Source of the DNA: Mytilus californianus
Taxonomy: Eukaryota > Mollusca > Bivalvia > Mytilida > Mytilidae
Direction: 5' to 3'
Length of the DNA stretch: 64,000 nucleotides
NCBI RefSeq assembly: GCF_021869535.1
Contig: NW_026262690.1
Location: 13,693,501-13,757,500 of the forward strand
Shown in pieces: positions 1-11,374 of this stretch. The notes below the pieces were generated by a model. That model worked only from the letters and a program-made list of their open reading frames with translations, was not told the DNA's origin and ran no database searches. A program made the translations under genes and the position numbers. The first letter of the stretch is position 1. Each line of letters opens with the position of its first letter.

Positions 1-418
1 AAAATTAAAAATCTAAATACACAGTTAGATTTGGCATATCAAAGAATCCCAATAATTCAATTTTTGATGAAATCAAACGAAGTTTAATTTTGGACCCTTT
101 TGACCTCAATGTAAACCAATTTGATAGCGGGGTCCAAAAATAAAAAATCTAAATACATGGTTAGATTCAGCATATCAAAGAACCCCATATATTCAATTTT
201 TGTTGAAATCAAACAAAGTTTAATTTTGGACCCCAATTTGGACCAACTTGAAAACTGGGCCAAAAATCAAAAATCTAAATACATGTTTAGATTCAGCATA
301 TCAAAGAACCCCATATATTCAATTTTTGTTAAAATCAAACAAAGTTTAATTTTGGACCCTTTGGACCTTAATGTAGACCAATTTGAAAACTGGACCCAAA
401 ATTAAAAATCTAAATACA
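1..418. repeat. Tandem repeat, units of about 126-136 bp, running off the window start
   Basis: The phrase atctaaatac recurs at 11, 147, 273 and 409, each time followed by a diverged copy of the same text (tcagcatatcaaagaacccc, then a block ending in ttttggacccc). This gives about three units of 126-136 bp. The array is cut by the window edge. The ORF at 121-405 simply translates two repeat units, so I do not call it a gene. Confidence 0.85.
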
Positions 419-877
419 AGGTTAGATTAGGCATAACAAATAAATAAATGTGGTCAAAGATTTTACAAATCTAATGCGCCATACTGTGCAATTAAAGATT
501 ACTTCTTGAAATTTTTCAATATTTGAAATTTGAAAAAAAAATAATATTTGAAGAATAATTCTTTTTAATTTCTGAAATCTGAAATGAGAAAAAATTGACC
601 CCCCACAATTTCTTTTTACCCCCCCCCCCCCCCCTTTTTTCCCCCAAAAATTTCTTTCCCTCAAGATATGGTCATAATCTCAATCAAATTTCCAATGGAG
701 TTTGCAACCATAATTACCCATTTAAATTTACCATAGTGCTAACTTAATCTATTTTATAATAGAATTTAAAATATAGTGTCAAATCTTTCATATGGATTTT
801 TTTGTAAAAAAAAAAGATGCAACATTTGCAGATATTTTTACTGGTCTTCCTTTATAAATATGCATTTCTTTAAACAT
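419..877. other. AT-rich intergenic stretch with a poly-C tract
   Basis: No coding signal was recognised. A run of 16 C (619-634) is followed by six T and five C, a likely length-variable homopolymer site. Confidence 0.5.
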
Positions 878-1050
878 AATTTAAAAGCAGTGTAAGGGAA
901 GTAACCAAAACGTTGTATTTGGATTACCTCCTTTACACTGTTTTAAATTATCTTAATTGTTCATTAACCATTACTTTATACATAATTTAAAAGCAGTGTA
1001 AGGGAGATAATTTCAATGATGTATTTGATTTATCTCCCTTACACTGCTTA
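878..1050. repeat. Two tandem hairpin elements sharing arm sequence
   Basis: The first hairpin (878-952) has the left arm ttaaaagcagtgtaaggga and a complementary right arm ending near 950. The second (989-1050) repeats the same left arm text aagcagtgtaagggagata and closes with tatctcccttacactgctt, which is almost perfectly complementary. Loops are about 16-25 nt. The shared arms indicate one short foldback family present twice, about 110 bp apart. Confidence 0.75.
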
Positions 1051-1079
1051 TTATATGTTTTGTACTAAAGTATTTGTCC

Positions 1080-1492
1080 ATTAACCAGGACAACCTTGTT
1101 TTTCCCCCTTTTTTGCCCCTAATTCCTAAACGGTTTGAGCCATAACCCCCCAAAGCAAATCCTAACCATCCCTTTGTGGTATGGAAACTTGTAGTATAAT
1201 TTCAGAGAGATCCATACACCATTCCACAGTTATTGTCTGGAAACTAGAAAATGCTTATTTTTGGCCCCTTTTTGGCCCCTAATTCCTTAACTGTTGGTAC
1301 CATAACCCCCAAAATCAATCCCCACCTTCCTTTTGTGGTATTGAACCTTATGGTAAAATTTCAAAGAGATCCATTTACTTAAACTAAAGTTAGAGTGCGA
1401 AAACCAATGTGTCTTCGGACAACGACAACGACGTCACCGACGCCAACGTCATACCAATATACGACTGCAAAAATTTTTTGCGGTCGTATAAA
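1080..1492 (+). repeat. Copy of the ~162-bp-unit family with terminal palindrome
   Basis: The text matches the array at 4960-5970 (ggcccctttttggcccctaa, ccttttgtggtat, agagatccat). It ends with a degenerate gacaacgacgtcaccgac stretch and then a palindrome at about 1458-1488, in which cgactgcaaaaa pairs with tttttgcggtcg. It abuts a second repeat family in the opposite orientation starting at about 1489. Confidence 0.75.
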
Positions 1493-2074
1493 AATTACTT
1501 GATATTTAGAAGAAAATAAAAATTTTGCAATTCTTCCATTTATAAAGGGGCATAACTCTAGAACGGTTGAAGTGACGCCACCAAAATTCAAACTTGATCT
1601 GTGTTTTGTGGTAATAAGCATTGTGTATAAGTTTCATAACATTTGGTTGAGGCAAACTAAAGTTAGAGAACGGAAATTAAAAAATTCAGCAATTTTTCCA
1701 TTTGTAAAGGGGCATAACTCTAGAACGGTAAAAGTGACGCCACCAAAATTCAAACTTGATCTGTGTTTTTTGGTAATAAGCATGGTGTATAAGTTTTATA
1801 ACATTTGGTTGAGGCAAACTAAAGTAAGAGAACAGAAACGATAAATTCAGCAATTTTCCATTTGTAAAGGGGCATAACTCTAGAACGGTAAAAGTGACGC
1901 CACCAAAATTCAAACTTGATCTGTGTTTTGTGATAATAAGCATTGTGTATAAGTTTCATAACATTTGGTTGAGGCAAACTAAAGTTAGAGAATGGAAACC
2001 AAATTTTGGGTGGTACGTACAGACGGACAATGGGTAAAACTTAATGCCCCCTCCACTAGGGCGGGGGCATAAAA
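1489..2074 (-). repeat. Reverse copy of the gggggcat family (~160-bp units)
   Basis: Three units containing gacgccaccaaaattcaaac and tttggttgaggcaaac are the reverse complement of the plus-strand arrays at 28820-30620 and 31770-32180. The right end carries the GC-rich inverted repeat gccccctccactagggcgggggc (2047-2069). The ORFs on both strands here come from repeat units. Confidence 0.85.
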
Positions 2075-2470
2075 ATAGGGTAGGTAGGTCGGTATTTCCA
2101 TTTTATTTTCTTTTTCATTTTATTTTTTGTGACATGATTTTGAGTCGTACCCGTGGTCAGAGTTGTCCATGGGCCGAGTTGACCCATATTTTTAATGATT
2201 GGATTATTTCCCTTGATTGGGAAAAAAAATGGCTACATAGTGTTTATTTCATCACTCGAGACGCGAATTTCCTTAAAACAGCTGTCATATTCACTATCGT
2301 GAACATTGGGATGTACAAATGTATCAGGCAATTGATTTATTTTATTGGCAACTGTAACTTCGCTATTGACACGAGTTCAGTTAATTTTTCAAATTCAATA
2401 AAATGACTTAGGGTAGGCAATCAAAATTAGGGTCGGTCGGGTAACCGTAAACAGACATATATTTTTTTTT
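2075..2470. repeat. Probable dispersed repeat with agggtaggtaggtcggta-like ends
   Basis: The segment is bracketed by related G-rich phrases: agggtaggtaggtcggta near 2078, then agggtaggcaatc and gggtcggtcgggtaaccgt near 2410-2450. I recall this tail as frequent in mussel sequence, but only one copy lies here, so boundaries are uncertain. An ORF at 2044-2406 has no recognisable domain and starts inside the preceding repeat. Confidence 0.4.
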
Positions 2471-2829
2471 TGGCCTTACTACAATACAACTGAAAACATT
2501 TAGCACTAGTATAAAATTGCACAATTAATCCTATAATTTATTTACCTGTAAGCAAATATGGTTCTTTGCTCTTTTGAAAATCTTTGTAAAAAATGTGGCA
2601 GGAACTACACAAAAAGTGTTTGGCACCGTCATAAGGTTGAGTCTATGGTCAGCTTGATGTTCTAGCACATATTGGGCTTGAGGAAGTTGGTCCTTTGGAA
2701 ACCTTTAAAAATCAATGCATATATAATTATATTTGTTAATGTTTGCCTTTTTTTTGTTGAGTTGTCATCATAGAACCAAACTTTTTATATTGAAATAGTT
2801 TCATTGATATTTACATTTGTTCTTGATAT
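2471..2829. other. Unassigned AT-rich sequence
   Basis: Nothing coding or structural was recognised in this stretch. Confidence 0.4.
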
Positions 2830-2839
2830 TCTTTTTTAC

Positions 2840-3580
2840 TTCGTAAGGTTCCGCGGAACCCAGTGTCTCACCTACTTTTGCTGTTAATCGCAGGCTCAAC
2901 AAAAATGAGGAAAAAAATTAATAAAAATATTCCTCTCTATACTATCTTTTGATTGCAAGTAGCTTCTGTCCAAGTTTGGTAAAAATCCAGGATAGTTTAT
3001 GAATCTAATAAATGTTTTAAAAACTTAAACTGCAGACTGTATGTAATGTTAACTGGAAGAAAAACTAAGTTCATTTATAAGTAACAAGGATTTGTATAGT
3101 GAGAAGGATTGGAATTTCGTGGACTATTTGCATTTTTTATTTTATTACAGAAAAAATGGAACAAAATTTTAACAAAATTTCCTTCTAGATACTAGCTTTT
3201 AATCATAAACAAGCTTCTTTCCAAGTTTGGTACAAATCCAGGATAGTTTAAGAAAGTTGTTAAAATTTAAAAAAACTTTTAACCACAGAGTGAATGTAAT
3301 GTAAACTGGCAGAAAAACTAAGTCCATTTATAAGTTAAATATGGATAAACTGGATTTTTTTTACAAAATTTACTTCTGGATACTATCTTATGATCATAAA
3401 CAAGCTTCTGTCCAAGTTTGGTAGAAATCCAGGATAGTTTAAGAAAGTTATTAAAATTTCAAAAACTTTAACCACAGAGTGAATATTTGTGGACGCCGCC
3501 GACGGAATGTAGGATCGCTATGTCTCGCTTTTTCGACAAAAGTCGAAGACTCGACAAAAAGCTATGCCTTATTTCTACTT
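2840..3580 (+). repeat. Repeat element with three diverged units and a GC-rich hairpin end
   Basis: It starts near a ttccgcggaa palindrome. The phrase tccaagtttggta followed by aaatccaggatagttta recurs at 2969, 3220 and 3411 (spacings 251 and 191, so less regular than neighbouring families). The end has a GACGCCGCCGACGG stretch near 3491 and a hairpin in which tttttcgac pairs with gtcgaag/gtcgaaaa-like text at about 3528-3560. The architecture matches the other core-repeat families of the window. Confidence 0.7.
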
Positions 3581-4925
3581 TCAGTTCTTTTATGATTGAA
3601 AAGCATCTAATGCTGCAAAGGGCTTATGTCAGCTGCTTTCTGATTTGTCAAAATATTTCATTCCTTCAATGAAAACAATTTGCACAATTTTTCTGTTCAA
3701 GGTAAAATAAAGATAAGGGGTATATCACATAGAAAATGATATGGTTAACTGAACTGGAAAGTGAGCAATGAAGCATTAAAGGAAATATGACTTTCAGCTG
3801 CTTGGTTGAAAAAGTACATGTATGCTTGAGCAAAAAAACAACACAAACATGGTCACAAATTTGATATGACAATGCAACATGCCTAAGGTAACCCTGTGTC
3901 TGCTTCTCTCCTGTCAGAGTTACCTCAATAGTTTTTGCAATGGACACACTCCGGACAGACTTGTGTTTAAATGTTTAGGAAACAATACATTAATGTTTAC
4001 ACAAATAAATGAATTTGGCAAAAAAGACTATCACCATCAAGATGATTATAATGAAGTTGATGGGTTGGTGTTTTACATCCAATGGCACATAATACTGGCA
4101 TAATAGGACAAGAACATGTTATAATGATATGAGAATAAGCCCTGCTATGTACTCAACACACTAAGCAGACTTTAACATGCTGGTTCATGAGGTAATAGTT
4201 AGCCAGCAGAAATGCCACCTTCGGCAGATACATTATTCTGACTAAGACCTGACCAGTCCCTGCTCTTAAGGATGTTTGCTCATTTGTTTCAAAATAACAA
4301 GCTTTTTAAAAAAATGTTATAAATTAATAGAATATAAATAACTGTTCTTAAAAAGCAGAAAAAATTGTAGGTTAGTATCTTTGTTTTTTAAGATATAATC
4401 AATTAAAAAGTTGGCGGGTAATGATTCCCTCTAGATTTTTCATACATTTATCATTGATACCTATTTTCTTTCAACAACTATGAAAAACTAACAAAGATTT
4501 TATTAGATTTTCGAAAATGGCTTTTTAAACTATAGATGTAATAAAATTATGAAAAGAAAAGTAGGGATTAGTGGGCAAAACTTTTATTGGCACTACATTG
4601 ATAAAACTAGAGGATTCCGAATATCTGACAAAAAGTCAATAAAATGCTCCGCTGGGCGCAGCTTGATACGACCACAGAAGTCGAACCCTGAACAGTTGGG
4701 GCAAGTATGGACACAACATTCAAGCTTGATACAACACTGAATTTGAATTGTAATTAAATATTTGACACAGCATAGGTTTCTGACACAGAATGAATGTGGT
4801 CTAAGAACTTAAAAAATTTTAATTTACCTATTCCAACCATATCATTTTTATTTGCTTTTATATATACATCAGAAATAACCAATTTAAAATGGAAAATCTT
4901 AAAGAAAGAAAAGGAAAAAAAAATC
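3581..4925. other. Intergenic; no gene recognised
   Basis: Short ORFs on both strands lack recognisable domains and splice context. The segment 4640-4760 is the reverse-oriented relative of text at 25215-25340 (gttcagggtt, gcgggcgtatc, cagctgcgct), so it is a dispersed repeat rather than unique sequence. A run of 14 C begins at 4925. Confidence 0.5.
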
Positions 4926-4959
4926 CCCCCCCCCCCCCAATTTTTTGAACCCCCTTATG

Positions 4960-5970
4960 ATTCATCACCCCCAAACTCAATCCCAGCCTTCCCTTTGTGG
5001 TATGGTACCTTGCAGTACAATTTCAGAGAGATCCATACACTTGAACACAAGTTATTGTCTGGAAACTAGAAAAATGCTTGTTTTTTGGCCCCTTTTTGGC
5101 CCCAAATTCCTTAACGTTTAAGGCAATTACCCTCAAACTCAAACCCAGATTTCCCTTTGTGATATGGAATCTTGAAGTACAATTTCATAAAGATCCATAC
5201 ACTTACACACAAGTTAGTGTCCTGAAACTAGAAAAATGCTTGTTTTTTTGCCACTTTTTGGCCCCTAATTCCTAAAATTTTGAGGCAATTACCCCCAAAA
5301 ATCAATCCCAGCCTTCCCTTTGTGGTATGGTACCTTGCAGTACAATTTCAGAGAGATCCATACACTTGAACACAAGTTATGGTCTGGAAACTAGAAAAAT
5401 GCTTATGTTTGGCCCCTTTTTGGCCCCTTATTCCTAAACGATTTGGGCAATTACCCCCAAACTCATTTCCAGCTTTCCCTTTGTGATATGGAACCTTGTA
5501 GTACAATTTCAGAAAGATCCATACACTTACACACAAGTTATTGTCATGAAACTAGAAAAATTCTTGTTTTTGGCCCTTTTTTGGCCCCTAATTCCTAAAA
5601 TTTTGAGGCAACTACCCCCAACAATCAATCCCAGCATTCCCTTTGTGATATGGAACCTTGTGGTACAATGTCAGAGAGATCCATACACTAAAACACAAGT
5701 TATGTCTGGAAGTTACAAAAATGCTTATTTTTGGCCCCTTTTTGGCCCCTAATTCCTTAACTGTTGGTACCATAACCCCCAAAATCAATCCCAACCTTCC
5801 TTTTGTGGTATGGAACCTTATGGTAAAATTTCATAGAGATCCATTTACTTTAACTAAAGTTAGAGTGTGAAAACCAATGTGTCTTCATACGAGGACGATG
5901 CCGGACGACAACGATGACGCCAATGTCATACCAATATACGACCGCAAAATTTTTTTGCAGTCGTATAAAA
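4960..5970 (+). repeat. Six-unit tandem array, unit ~162 bp, ending in a palindrome
   Basis: The landmark ccctttgtg (or ccttttgtg) recurs at about 4991, 5153, 5316, 5478, 5639 and 5799, giving spacings of 160-163 bp. After the last unit come a degenerate gacgatgccggacgacaacg stretch and the palindrome atacgaccgcaaaa...ttttgcagtcgtat (about 5935-5967). The end is shared with the copy at 1080-1492. Many short ORFs of both strands fall in it and are repeat translations. Confidence 0.9.
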
Positions 5971-6099
5971 ACAAGAGTAGCGAACATCCTCAGTCCTTAA
6001 TGCTGTGTGCTAAGCAGAGAATCAACTTTGGTTTGAGCTGTTCAGGAATTGAATGCATGAGCTCTCACACAGAGTTGAGCCACTCCTGCTTAACCATGA

Positions 6100-6420
6100 T
6101 TAATTGATTGATTGGTGTTTATGCCACTTTCAACACAATTTATATACATATATTAGTATGTTTGAACCAGTGACAACTCTACGACAGATTTTATCCATCG
6201 GATCACCATGGCCAGTGATGGTGATACAAGGCTGAAAACACATTCTGTATACATAATTCGTCTAAATAACAGCCCAACAATGTTAGATCTGTAAATTTGC
6301 GGAAGCAAATATTTTGTTCTTCCCAGGCCGGGATTCAAACTCATGCTACTGAGATATCATGGCACCAAATCGCCTTGCACTATGCCCAACACGTTAGGCC
6401 ACTCGACCACCTAGGCTCAA
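6100..6420 (-). mobile_element. tRNA-derived SINE, minus strand
   Basis: Read on the minus strand from about 6418, the head begins agcctaggtggtcgagtggcc, with a box A-like segment tggtcgagtgg. A box B-like gtttgaatccc follows near 6332-6343, the pol III internal promoter spacing of a tRNA. The tail runs down to a tgattgattggtgtttatgcc motif near 6105. Box B has drifted from GGTTCGAATCC, so this is an old copy. Confidence 0.7.
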
Positions 6421-6424
6421 CAAA

Positions 6425-6800
6425 AATCCAAGTTTTTGGTGGCCGGGTGTTACGTTTCCTCGTCAGTTTATATCTAGCTTAATAACACAGTACATGATAT
6501 ATAAGGCATGAAGATAGAATATTACAGACCAGCTGAATTATCTATCGTAGAGATCTTACAAATTAATGTAGGATGCAGTCACAGAAATAATTATATTATA
6601 AGTACGTCTGAACCAGTGATAACTCTACGACAGATTTTATCCATCGGATCTATATATATATATAAATGAAAGCAATTAGCAGTCAATGTATTGAAAAGAT
6701 TTTTGTGGTTATAAATTATAATCTATAAAAGGTTTCATTGGTGATGTCATCATGATGCTCACTATTTTTAAAGATTTTTTATAATTTGATTTATTTGCAG
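6425..6800. other. Intergenic with a partial duplicate of SINE text
   Basis: Positions 6606-6650 nearly repeat 6156-6204 (gaaccagtgayaactctacg, then cagattttatccatcggatc). A short AT microsatellite follows at 6651-6664. The far right ends in a plausible splice acceptor, ttatttgcag at 6791-6800. Confidence 0.5.
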
Positions 6801-6923
6801 GCCTGTAGCCAAGATGACTCTGAGGGGGTTTGTTACCTAACTAACATTCCTGCAGACAAAAACATTTGCTATGATAGTACTGATGTGGTGAAATGGCTAA
6901 GACATGTTTTGCCAAAAGTGTAA
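6801..6923 (+). CDS. Candidate terminal exon, 40 codons, unknown product
   Basis: Immediately after the acceptor ttgatttatttgcag, a frame stays open for 40 codons to a TAA at 6921-6923. The peptide begins ACSQDDSEGVCYLTN and ends DVVKWLRHVLPKV, with three cysteines and mixed composition unlike translated repeat. I do not recognise the family. No upstream exon was identified, and the next landmark is a repeat starting at about 7000, so it could be the last exon of a gene outside view, a relic carried by a mobile element, or chance. It is too short to settle by reading. Confidence 0.3.
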   Translation, partial: ACSQDDSEGVCYLTNIPADKNICYDSTDVVKWLRHVLPKV

Positions 6924-6999
6924 GCCTAGGAAAGCTGCACTTGTACATAAACCACCTCTTTATGGAGGAATTTTAAATGACAATAAAAGAACATAGTTC

Positions 7000-7441
7000 C
7001 AATGTCCCCCGCGTTGCACATATTTAATATTTCCAAGGGGCATAACTCTTTTTAAAAAAGTCAATCGGCCACCATTATAGAACTCGTCTGAGATATTGCT
7101 GATATTAACCTGTAGTATAAGTTTTACAAAAATCTGGCTAGAAATGAACTCGTTAGAGCGCTAACGAGGCCATTTTCCATAAATTTAATATTTCCAAGGG
7201 GCATAACTCTTAAAAAAAGTCGATAGGCCACCATTATAGAACTTGTCCGAGATATTGCTGATATTAACCTCTAGTATAAGTTTTATAAAAAATCTGGCAA
7301 GAATTGTACCTGTGAGAGCGCTAACAAGACCGGACGGACACAAGGACAGAAGGAGGGACAGATACACGAACGGACGGACAGATGGACGGTCTGACGCCCG
7401 GTATTTTCATGTCCCCCACAACACGTTAGGCGGGGGACAAT
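7000..7441 (+). repeat. Core-repeat element with tgtccccc...gggggaca ends, unit 161 bp
   Basis: The element begins near aatgtcccccgcg and ends with tgtcccccacaacacg followed by ttaggcgggggaca. Two units start with tccaaggggcataactc at 7032 and 7193 (161 bp apart). Between the units and the terminal hairpin is a degenerate cggacggacagatggacgg stretch. This is the same layout as the other families here, with unrelated unit sequence. Confidence 0.85.
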
Positions 7442-8712
7442 AAAGCAAAAAATATTCAAAACATATTTTAATTTTAAGGATTATTTTAATTTCCAAGAAA
7501 TGTTCTTAATATAAATCAATTTTATTTAAAGAAGTCAACAACAAACAAACACATTCAGTGAAATAACATGATGCCATGCATACAAATACTTTGTAACTGT
7601 TGGACAATACACCTTTAACTTATCTTCTCGTGGTCATATAGGTTGGACATACTGTGAAACCAAAACAGAGGAAAGTCTGACCACTTTTCTTGTGCAAGTT
7701 TATAATATAGACTGGATGAAACAAGATTACAAGAATGCTGGGTAAAATTTGGAAATATTCGACACATCGGTGTAAAGGATGGACATTCAGAGTCAACAAA
7801 CTGATAAACAAGACCAATAGGGACTTCTATGTACAAGACACTATGCTATCTGCTAAATTTGTGATCAAATTAGCAATGAAAAACTCTCAGAAAAAGCTGT
7901 GCACATACACACTCCACAAAAACAATGCATCTGTGGAATCATATGTTCAGCAAAATTTACTGAAAACGCAAAGAACACTAATGGCTATGTTCTGTGCAGT
8001 CTTATTACCTGTAACGATACTCCATGCCACAAGTGCCACTTATACAACAGTAGAGAATATCATATGGATTTTTCAATATCACATCTGTATCAACCTGAGA
8101 CAGAGCTGTTAAAATTATATTGGTTGAGGGCTGATACAGTGTGTGATATTGAAAAAGCCATATCATATACACTTTATTATATACCTCAAGTAGATGTTTT
8201 TCACGTGACATGACGTAATACAAATTAGGAGTTTGATAAAGCCTTTGAAACAGTGACTGATATTGATGACGTGATGTCATACAGATTAAAGGTGTGATAA
8301 AGCCTTTGCAACCGTGACTGATATCGATATCATCACGGATGGCTGATACAGCACGATTGCAGTTGACCGTATTACACATACAATTTATCTGTATTTACTA
8401 CTAAGTATATAATAAATGGTTATACAACATGGTTATACAGCTTTGGAACATATTTTTACATTATATCATACAGTCATAAGTAAATTTGTTTGGCTATTAA
8501 AGTATTGATTATTATAAATATTGCACATGTTTAATTGTATATTATTGAACTGTTGATTAATATGCGACACTCTAATAAAGCAGTTTATCATTTATTATTA
8601 TGTGTGATTGTTTTATTTTACTTCAATTTTGAAGGTAATTACAGATGTTTAGGTAGCAATTTATTACTTTAAGAAATTTAATATTGTTTTAAAAATTATT
8701 TCCCAATCATCA
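7442..8712. other. No gene assigned; overlapping short ORFs and a 60-bp imperfect duplication
   Basis: ORFs at 7735-8112 (+), 7899-8213 (+) and 8005-8379 (-) overlap one another. The 7899-8213 frame is cysteine-rich in the middle (CICGIIC, then CHKCHLY) but has no family I recognise. At 8228-8340 a block containing gataaagcctttg and gtgactgatat is present twice, about 60 bp apart. Confidence 0.4.
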
Positions 8713-8802
8713 AGTGCACCTGGGAACAGTATATCTAATATCAATCAGGAACATATATATTGATATACTGTTCCCAAAATCAATATATATGTTCCTGAGT
8801 GC
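8713..8802. repeat. Short foldback element
   Basis: The segment is flanked by gtgcac at both ends. Inside, ggaacatatatattga pairs with tcaatatatatgttcc, and gggaacagtatat with atatactgttccc. A partial relative, gggaacagtcaatatatatg, lies near 27533. Confidence 0.7.
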
Positions 8803-8859
8803 ACCAAATGTTTTATTACTAATCCTTTTCCCAATCAACAAATAGCTGTCTGAATACTA

Positions 8860-8962
8860 GTCCAAATGATTATGACTTTTGAAAGGCTATTTTAATTTTA
8901 TTACGTCGTACGTCACAGCAAATAATTAAAATAGCCTTTCAAGACGTCATAATTATTTGGAC
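8860..8962. repeat. 103-bp inverted-repeat element
   Basis: The left arm gtccaaatgattatgac plus tttgaaaggctattttaatt is matched by the complementary right arm aattaaaatagcctttcaa, gacgtcataat, tatttggac. Only about 20 bp of loop separate the arms. It is a MITE-like foldback; no clear target duplication was seen. Confidence 0.8.
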
Positions 8963-9015
8963 CAACTGATTACGTAATATAAGTTGAAACTCTAATCTGA
9001 TCGACACCACTGTTA

Positions 9016-9055
9016 AATGTCAACAGAGACATATGTGTAAATATGTCTCTGACGT
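9016..9055. repeat. Small hairpin
   Basis: cagagacatat pairs with atatgtctctg across a six-base loop. It is one of four short hairpins between 8.7 and 10.1 kb. Confidence 0.55.
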
Positions 9056-9985
9056 CAATATTACTTATATATTTGAAAAATGATATGTCATTCTGTGTTA
9101 TGATGCCATTTTACAAAAGTTACGTATGACTTATATGTAATCAATTCCAAGTAACTGGACGATTTCTTCACATGATTAATTATTTTGATCGACGAATCAT
9201 AGGAAATAAGGCCATATGCAAAAATAATGCCCAACAGACCATCTACGAACCACCTCTCCGAATCGTTGACGTACAGGGCGTATGGCAATCAATGGTCAAC
9301 CTGCATACATTCAAGTCTTCATTATTTTTTTTAGCATGAGCCAAGTTCCCGCGAAAAGGGAAGTAATTCAGAAAATGAAAAATCAGAAAATTGCTTTCTT
9401 TAAAAGAAAAAAGGCAACACGTGAACTTCAGAAATCCGACAGAAAAAAAAATGTTGCTCTCCTACTTTTTGATAACGAATAAGGTAATATGATCTTAAAA
9501 TGTAACCTAACATAACATCCCACATGAAATATTGTCCGGCGGACAAAATTACATAGAAATAGAGTCCTTCGGACCTTGTCTTGAAATTTTGTCAGCCGGG
9601 GTTCTTCTGTACAATCGCATGATTTCACTGCAATACTGTCTCTGGCAATATTACACTGTAAATTTCTTTCCAGGACAATATTTCACAATGAAATACTGTC
9701 CATGATATTTTCTAATCAAAGTATGTCTTCTTGGGGAATCATACGCCATGATATTGTGAGAGTGTTTCTGGAATCTTTGGAGTATAGTTCTTAATATTTA
9801 TGTAAAAGATGTATGCATATTTTTATTTTTGATTGAAAATATTTTCTATGGCAAATACCAGAGGCATATGCTTGTATTACATGTCTCAGTAAATATCTTA
9901 TTTTAGGAACAAACATATATTTTATCATAAGCTTTCAAATTTAAATTTATAAATGATTAAAGTCAAATATGTTAATTGTACCTGG
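9056..9985. other. No gene assigned; small basic ORF and degenerate repeats
   Basis: A frame from about 9340 (ATG after a ttttttttag acceptor-like site) to a TAA at 9480-9482 would give a lysine/arginine-rich 48-mer, MSQVPAKREVIQKM and onward. It has no family match I can name. Around 9520-9710 loosely repeated phrases (atattgtccggcgg, gaaatactgtcc) suggest a decayed tandem repeat. Confidence 0.35.
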
Positions 9986-9987
9986 GA

Positions 9988-10035
9988 CTATTATACCAGA
10001 GATATATAATACAATAATTGTATATATCTCTGATT
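9988..10035. repeat. Small hairpin
   Basis: cagagatatata pairs with tatatatctctg around an AT-rich loop. Confidence 0.55.
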
Positions 10036-10083
10036 ATACTAAGTCAAAAATTTAATATGTGATTCATTCATTAAAAGAAAAGA

Positions 10084-10360
10084 ATGTCAGCATTGAAAAA
10101 TGAAACAAGGAAGCCACCAGGAATAACCATTTCGTTAAATGAGGGTGGTAAAGGGTTATTTTCGTGCAACGTGTTTTGCCATTTTTATTTCACGTGCAGC
10201 CGTGAAAAAGGTTCGTTATTCGCCGTGTTTCGTGAAATCGGTAAAAAGATCTACGTGCAAGAAATGTTTAATTGTTCGCGAGTTCATCGTGAAATGGCAA
10301 TTTTATTTCGCGTTCTTCCGTGCAGATACCCCACCCCTTACGCCCATCTTAAATGACCCG
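10084..10360. repeat. Probable dispersed repeat with recurring cgtg words
   Basis: The segment has a distinct composition from its flanks, with dense cgtg/cgtgaaa words (cgtgcaacgtgttttgcc, cgtgaaatcgg, ctacgtgcaag, cgtgaaatggc). I recall it as a dispersed mussel sequence. Two overlapping plus-strand ORFs cover it in different frames, which argues against coding. Confidence 0.45.
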
Positions 10361-10704
10361 GCCTACAAAACATCCCTCTTATACCGGAAAACCTTTAACA
10401 TGATGAAGTCAAGCAGTCATAGAAAAAAATCGGATTATATATTATGAAGCCACCAAAAACGAAGTAAGGTTCATGTAAATAATATAGATTTTAAGATTCA
10501 TTAGTTTTATTACTATAAGTGTGATTTTAAATCATGCCACAAAACTTGGCGAATTATCTTTTATATATACACTCAAAAGGCCCCATCGGAAATTAGAAGT
10601 TACACTTACTTCATCGAAATCAGCAAAATCTAAAATACCTGCCTTATTTGTAGATTAGTTTGTTTCAATCTTCTATAAATCCTTTACCACACCTATTGCT
10701 ATGT

Positions 10705-10910
10705 ACACGACTAACATCCATGATAAAAAAAACATGTTGTTATCTCGGCAGACAAAGACCCAATCCATTATACAGTGTCTGTAAAACACATTATCTAAAA
10801 TGCATGATAAGGGAACTAGGATTTGACAAATTACATGGTAACCCAACATATACTCACTTCACACTCAATTAAAAGGAAATCCACTCGACACTCACCAAGG
10901 GGGAAATGCA
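10705..10910 (+). pseudogene. Decayed reverse-transcriptase-type fragment
   Basis: The plus-strand frame reads YSVCKTHYLKCMIRELGF, continues DKLHGNPTYTHFTLN, then a stop and KEIHS. The combination of VCK-x-HY-x6-RELG-x5-GNPTYT, then a K-E-[IE] segment, resembles the region just upstream of the polymerase domain in reverse-transcriptase ORFs that I recall as common in bivalve genomes. The frame is broken by stops right after, so only a relic remains. The family assignment rests on motif memory, not a search. Confidence 0.45.
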
Positions 10911-11045
10911 AAGCAATCATAGGTCATATATATAAATCTACAGAACGAAATATCGTCCCTTTTGTCGTACATTTTTGTAAAACTGAAATATCTAAATCTA
11001 GGAAAGAACAGTTGTGCTGCTGTTTATATTTGATTTATTTAATAT

Positions 11046-11374
11046 AATTTCCTTTGGATAAAGTTCTGCAGTATATTTAGAGAATTATTGATTATTTAAC
11101 AAAAAATGATCATCAAGATAATGGTAACTGTTGTTGACTTGATCAAATATGTAGAATTTAGACAGGTCTTTACTGAGTTTGGCCATACACTGTGATTCCT
11201 AACAGTTTGGTTAGCGACGTCCTTCAATGCAAAATTTGACAAACTCATGTAATATTTGCAATGGTGTATCAATTAAATTGCCTTCGCGTACCTATGAACA
11301 GTATTTTGATTTAATGGGAATATGTTAATAAATTATATAGGCTCTTTATTCAATTTCCAGTTGGATTTAAACAT
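11046..11374. other. AT-rich intergenic
   Basis: Nothing recognised. Confidence 0.4.

Noticed and set aside
2044..2406. A 120-residue plus-strand ORF
   Set aside because: It starts inside the terminal hairpin of one repeat and runs through another probable dispersed repeat.
7735..8379. Overlapping ORFs of 104-125 residues
   Set aside because: Three frames on two strands compete, none has a recognised domain, and no splice or promoter signal favours one.
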